DNA of 49,170 nucleotides from Xanthobacter autotrophicus (GTDB taxonomy: Bacteria; Pseudomonadota; Alphaproteobacteria; Rhizobiales; Xanthobacteraceae). Every line of letters starts with the position of its first letter. Position 1 is the first letter of the stretch. The notes below the pieces were generated by a model that worked only from the letters and a program-made list of their open reading frames with translations, ran no database searches and had not been told where the DNA came from. Shown here piece by piece: positions 47,301 to 49,170 of the stretch. The position numbers and the translations under genes are program-made. Location: positions 1 to 49,170 of the forward strand of contig NZ_VAUP01000012.1 in the NCBI RefSeq assembly GCF_005871085.1, in the 5' to 3' direction.

Positions 47301-48590
47301 TCAATCGAACAGGCTGAGCTGAACGCCGGCCGGCTTGGGGCGGCGGAAATGGGCGGTGGTCAGCTTCAGCCCGCGGCCGGCAAGGCCGAGCCGCCGCGCG
47401 GCGATCTCGAAGCGGCGGCCCACCGTCCAGGCATAGGGGCCGTCCCCGCGCATCCGCTTTCCGAAGGTGGAGTCATAGTCCTTGCCGCCGTGCATCTGGC
47501 GGATGAGGCCGAGCACATGTCGCGCCTTGTCGGGGAAGTGGGTCACCAGCCATTCGCGGAACAGGTCGGCGATCTCAAGCGGCAGGCGCAGCATGACATA
47601 GCCGGCTTCGCTGGCGCCGGCGGCCTTGGCGGCGTCGAGGATGCGCTCCACCTCCATGTCGTTGAGCGCTGGGATGAGCGGCGCGGTGAGCACCGCCGTT
47701 GGAATGCCCGCATCGGCAAGCCGGCGGATGGTGCCGAGCCGCACGTGGGGGCTCGCGGCCCGGGGCTCCATGGTGCGGGACAGCTGCGGATCGAGGGTGG
47801 TCATGGAGATGGCCACCTTCACCAGGCCCCGTTCGGCCATGGGGGCGAGGATGTCGATGTCGCGCGCCACCAGCCCCGACTTGGTGACGATGCCCACCGG
47901 ATGGCCGAACTCGGAGAGCACCTCCAGCAGGCGCCGGGTGACCTCGTAGCGCTTTTCGATGGGCTGGTAGGGGTCGGTATTGGTGCCCATGGCGATGACG
48001 CGGGGCTGGTAGGAGGACTGGGACAGCTCCCGCGCCAGCAGCTCCGGCGCGTCCGGCTTCACGAACAGCTTGGTCTCGAAATCGAGCCCCGCCGACAGGC
48101 CGTGATAGGCGTGGGTCGGCCGGGCGAAGCAATAGACGCAGCCGTGCTCGCAGCCCCGATAGGCATTGATGGAGCGGTCGAAGGCGACGTCAGGAGACTG
48201 GTTGCGGGTGATGACCGTGCGCGCGCGCTCCTCCGTCACCTGCGTGCGCAGGGGCGGCAGGTCTTCCAGGCTCTGCCACCCGTCGTCGAACAGGATGCGG
48301 GCTGCCGGCTCGAAGCGCCCCGCGGCGTTGGAGACCGCCCCCCGACCGCGCCGGCGCTCGGCCTCCACCTCGATCCCGACCTCCCCGTCGAAGGCCGGCG
48401 GCACCGCCGGGGGCGGAGCCGCCCTCTCCACGACAAGACGTCCGAGGATGCGATTGGCGCGCGGCTCGCTCGCCGCGAGCGGCGCCGCCTTGGCCTTCTG
48501 GGTGGCCTTCGGGGTGGTGGCGGTCTTCGGTACCGCCTTGACCTGAGCGGCAGCCTTGACCTGGGGACCGGCCGGCGACCTGGCTGCCAT
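47301..48590 (-). CDS. PA0069-family radical SAM protein
   Basis: A protein of 429 residues counted from ATG 48590. The iron-sulfur motif Cys147-x3-Cys151-x2-Cys154 (GCEHGCVYCFARPTHAY) and the sequence VIAMGTNTDPYQPIE, then TKSGLVARDIDIL, place it in the PA0069/SplB-related group of radical SAM proteins. The function of the group is not established. The first 60 residues are Lys/Ala/Pro-rich low complexity. The frame is open to 48692, with ATG at 48656 as an alternative; neither has a strong ribosome site. It is divergent from the oxidase subunit IV gene. Confidence 0.87.
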   Translation of the reverse strand: MAARSPAGPQVKAAAQVKAVPKTATTPKATQKAKAAPLAASEPRANRILGRLVVERAAPPPAVPPAFDGEVGIEVEAERRRGRGAVSNAAGRFEPAARILFDDGWQSLEDLPPLRTQVTEERARTVITRNQSPDVAFDRSINAYRGCEHGCVYCFARPTHAYHGLSAGLDFETKLFVKPDAPELLARELSQSSYQPRVIAMGTNTDPYQPIEKRYEVTRRLLEVLSEFGHPVGIVTKSGLVARDIDILAPMAERGLVKVAISMTTLDPQLSRTMEPRAASPHVRLGTIRRLADAGIPTAVLTAPLIPALNDMEVERILDAAKAAGASEAGYVMLRLPLEIADLFREWLVTHFPDKARHVLGLIRQMHGGKDYDSTFGKRMRGDGPYAWTVGRRFEIAARRLGLAGRGLKLTTAHFRRPKPAGVQLSLFD

Positions 48591-48855
48591 GGCACACTCG
48601 CCCGAGCAGGAGGGCTGGCTCGCAGGATCGGGGAGGGATTCGCGCTCGAGGTTCATGGCAAAAAAAGTAGCACTCGAGCGAGAACAAAACAAGAACTTAA
48701 GAAGCTGCCCGTGCCTTTCCCATTGCCTTCAGACGGTTGCCGGATGAGGGCGGTGACTCAGCGGCTTGGATTTGGCATATTGTACACCACAACCCGGTTG
48801 CCAGACATTCGCATCTCCGCTAAAGCGCTAATTGAGGCCTGAAAAGGGGGAAAAG
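48591..48855. promoter_or_regulatory. Divergent promoter region upstream of the small oxidase subunit
   Basis: This 265-base gap is AT-richer at 48760-48850 than its surroundings, for example TTTGGCATATTGTACACCAC at 48769-48788. It must contain the promoter for the subunit IV-pntA unit. I do not assign exact boxes. No other gene is visible here. Confidence 0.4.
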
Positions 48856-49008
48856 ATGGCTGAACACGCCACGACCGAATACGCCATTGCGGACGGTAAC
48901 GACTACGCTGAGCACGAGAGCACCTATGTGCTCTTCACCGCCCTGACCAAATGGGGCGCGATCGCGGTCGCCGTCCTCCTCACCCTCATGTGGATCTTCC
49001 TCCTCTGA
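48856..49008 (+). CDS. aa3-type cytochrome c oxidase subunit IV (small membrane protein)
   Basis: A 50-residue protein read directly from the sequence. A polar N-terminus (AEHATTEYAIADGNDYAEHE) is followed by one membrane helix (WGAIAVAVLLTLMWIFLL) at the C-terminus. This fits the bacterial aa3-type oxidase subunit IV, which in alphaproteobacteria often sits just before the transhydrogenase genes. GGGGGAAAAG before the ATG is a strong ribosome site. It is too short for size-limited gene searches. Confidence 0.85.
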   Translation: MAEHATTEYAIADGNDYAEHESTYVLFTALTKWGAIAVAVLLTLMWIFLL

Positions 49009-49043
49009 CCCCCTGACGGGTTGGAGCACCGGAGACATCTTAG

Positions 49044-49170
49044 ATGAAAATCGCTGTCCCCGCCGAGGTTGATCTCGGCGAGCCGCGGGTCTCTGCGACC
49101 CCGGATACGGTGAAGCGTCTTGTCGGTCTTGGCGCCAGCGTGGCGGTCGAGACGGGCGCGGGCCTCAAGT
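49044..49170 (+). CDS. pntA: NAD(P) transhydrogenase subunit alpha (start only)
   Basis: The first 42 codons are visible before the window ends: MKIAVPAEVDLGEPRVSATP, then DTVKRLVGLGASVAVETGAG, which is the N-terminus of the proton-translocating transhydrogenase alpha subunit (dI domain). It exchanges reducing power between NADH and NADP+ driven by the proton gradient. The start lies 35 bases after the small oxidase subunit gene, with CCGGAGACATCTTAG before it. NADPH supply would support the cbb operon in the same genome. Confidence 0.85.
   Translation, partial: MKIAVPAEVDLGEPRVSATPDTVKRLVGLGASVAVETGAGLK

Overview
The window is GC-rich, tightly packed chromosomal DNA of an alphaproteobacterium of the order Hyphomicrobiales. 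The best guess is Xanthobacter or a close relative. The main reason is a complete Calvin-Benson-Bassham operon in the order cbbL-cbbS-cbbX-cbbF-cbbP-cbbT-cbbA-cbbE with a divergent cbbR, which is the order known from Xanthobacter flavus. The RuBisCO is the red-type form IC, with its CbbX activase. Other alphaproteobacterial signs are metX-metW, an NdvA/ChvA-like exporter, a BA14K-like protein, and a small aa3-type oxidase subunit IV gene just before pntA. The species assignment is inference. No tRNA, rRNA, CRISPR array, transposase or prophage gene was seen.

Layout. 1-3589 (all minus): a glutamine amidotransferase cut by the window edge, a DMT exporter, a short-chain dehydrogenase and a MarR regulator. 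3852-5742 (plus): metX and metW. 5968-15614 (minus): the cbb operon. 15710-16669 (plus): cbbR, with the shared promoter and LysR-type sites between cbbR and cbbL. 16688-17820 (minus): a cytochrome b561 and YceI pair. 17987-20560 (minus): rpmH-rnpA-yidC. 21094-26494 (plus): glucan-exporter-like ABC protein, D,D-carboxypeptidase, CobW-type GTPase and a DUF924 protein. 26599-34025 (minus): a flavoprotein, a phosphomannomutase/phosphoglucomutase, pheT, pheS, rplT and rpmI. 34383-38312: an accessory stretch with a Gly/Arg/Tyr-rich secreted protein and a cassette of two paralogous family-25 glycosyltransferases around a radical SAM enzyme. infC follows at 38677-39213. 39508-49170: DUF3108 protein, a glutamine-synthetase-like ligase with a FAD oxidoreductase, TerC, a lipid kinase, a TetR regulator with two operator-like palindromes, a VOC protein, a PA0069-type radical SAM protein, an oxidase subunit IV and the start of pntA.

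How it works together. The cbb genes provide CO2 fixation (CbbLS), RuBisCO reactivation (CbbX), and regeneration of ribulose bisphosphate (CbbF, P, T, A, E) under the LysR regulator CbbR. The gaps in the distal half of the operon hold REP-like palindromes. The proximal L-S-X part has none, but has hairpins around the cbbX ends. The ribosomal and translation genes (rpmH-rnpA, infC, rpmI-rplT, pheST) are core genes; infC is separated from rpmI-rplT by the glycosyltransferase/radical SAM stretch.

The least ordinary parts are: (1) the GT25-radical SAM-GT25 cassette, in which the iron-sulfur cysteine codons of the radical SAM gene lie inside the 3' end of the upstream glycosyltransferase gene; (2) a REP-like palindrome at 8083-8167 with two perfect hairpins in its centre; (3) a perfect 21-bp stem terminator behind infC; (4) an orphan terminator near the TetR operators. 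All searches and alignments were by eye.
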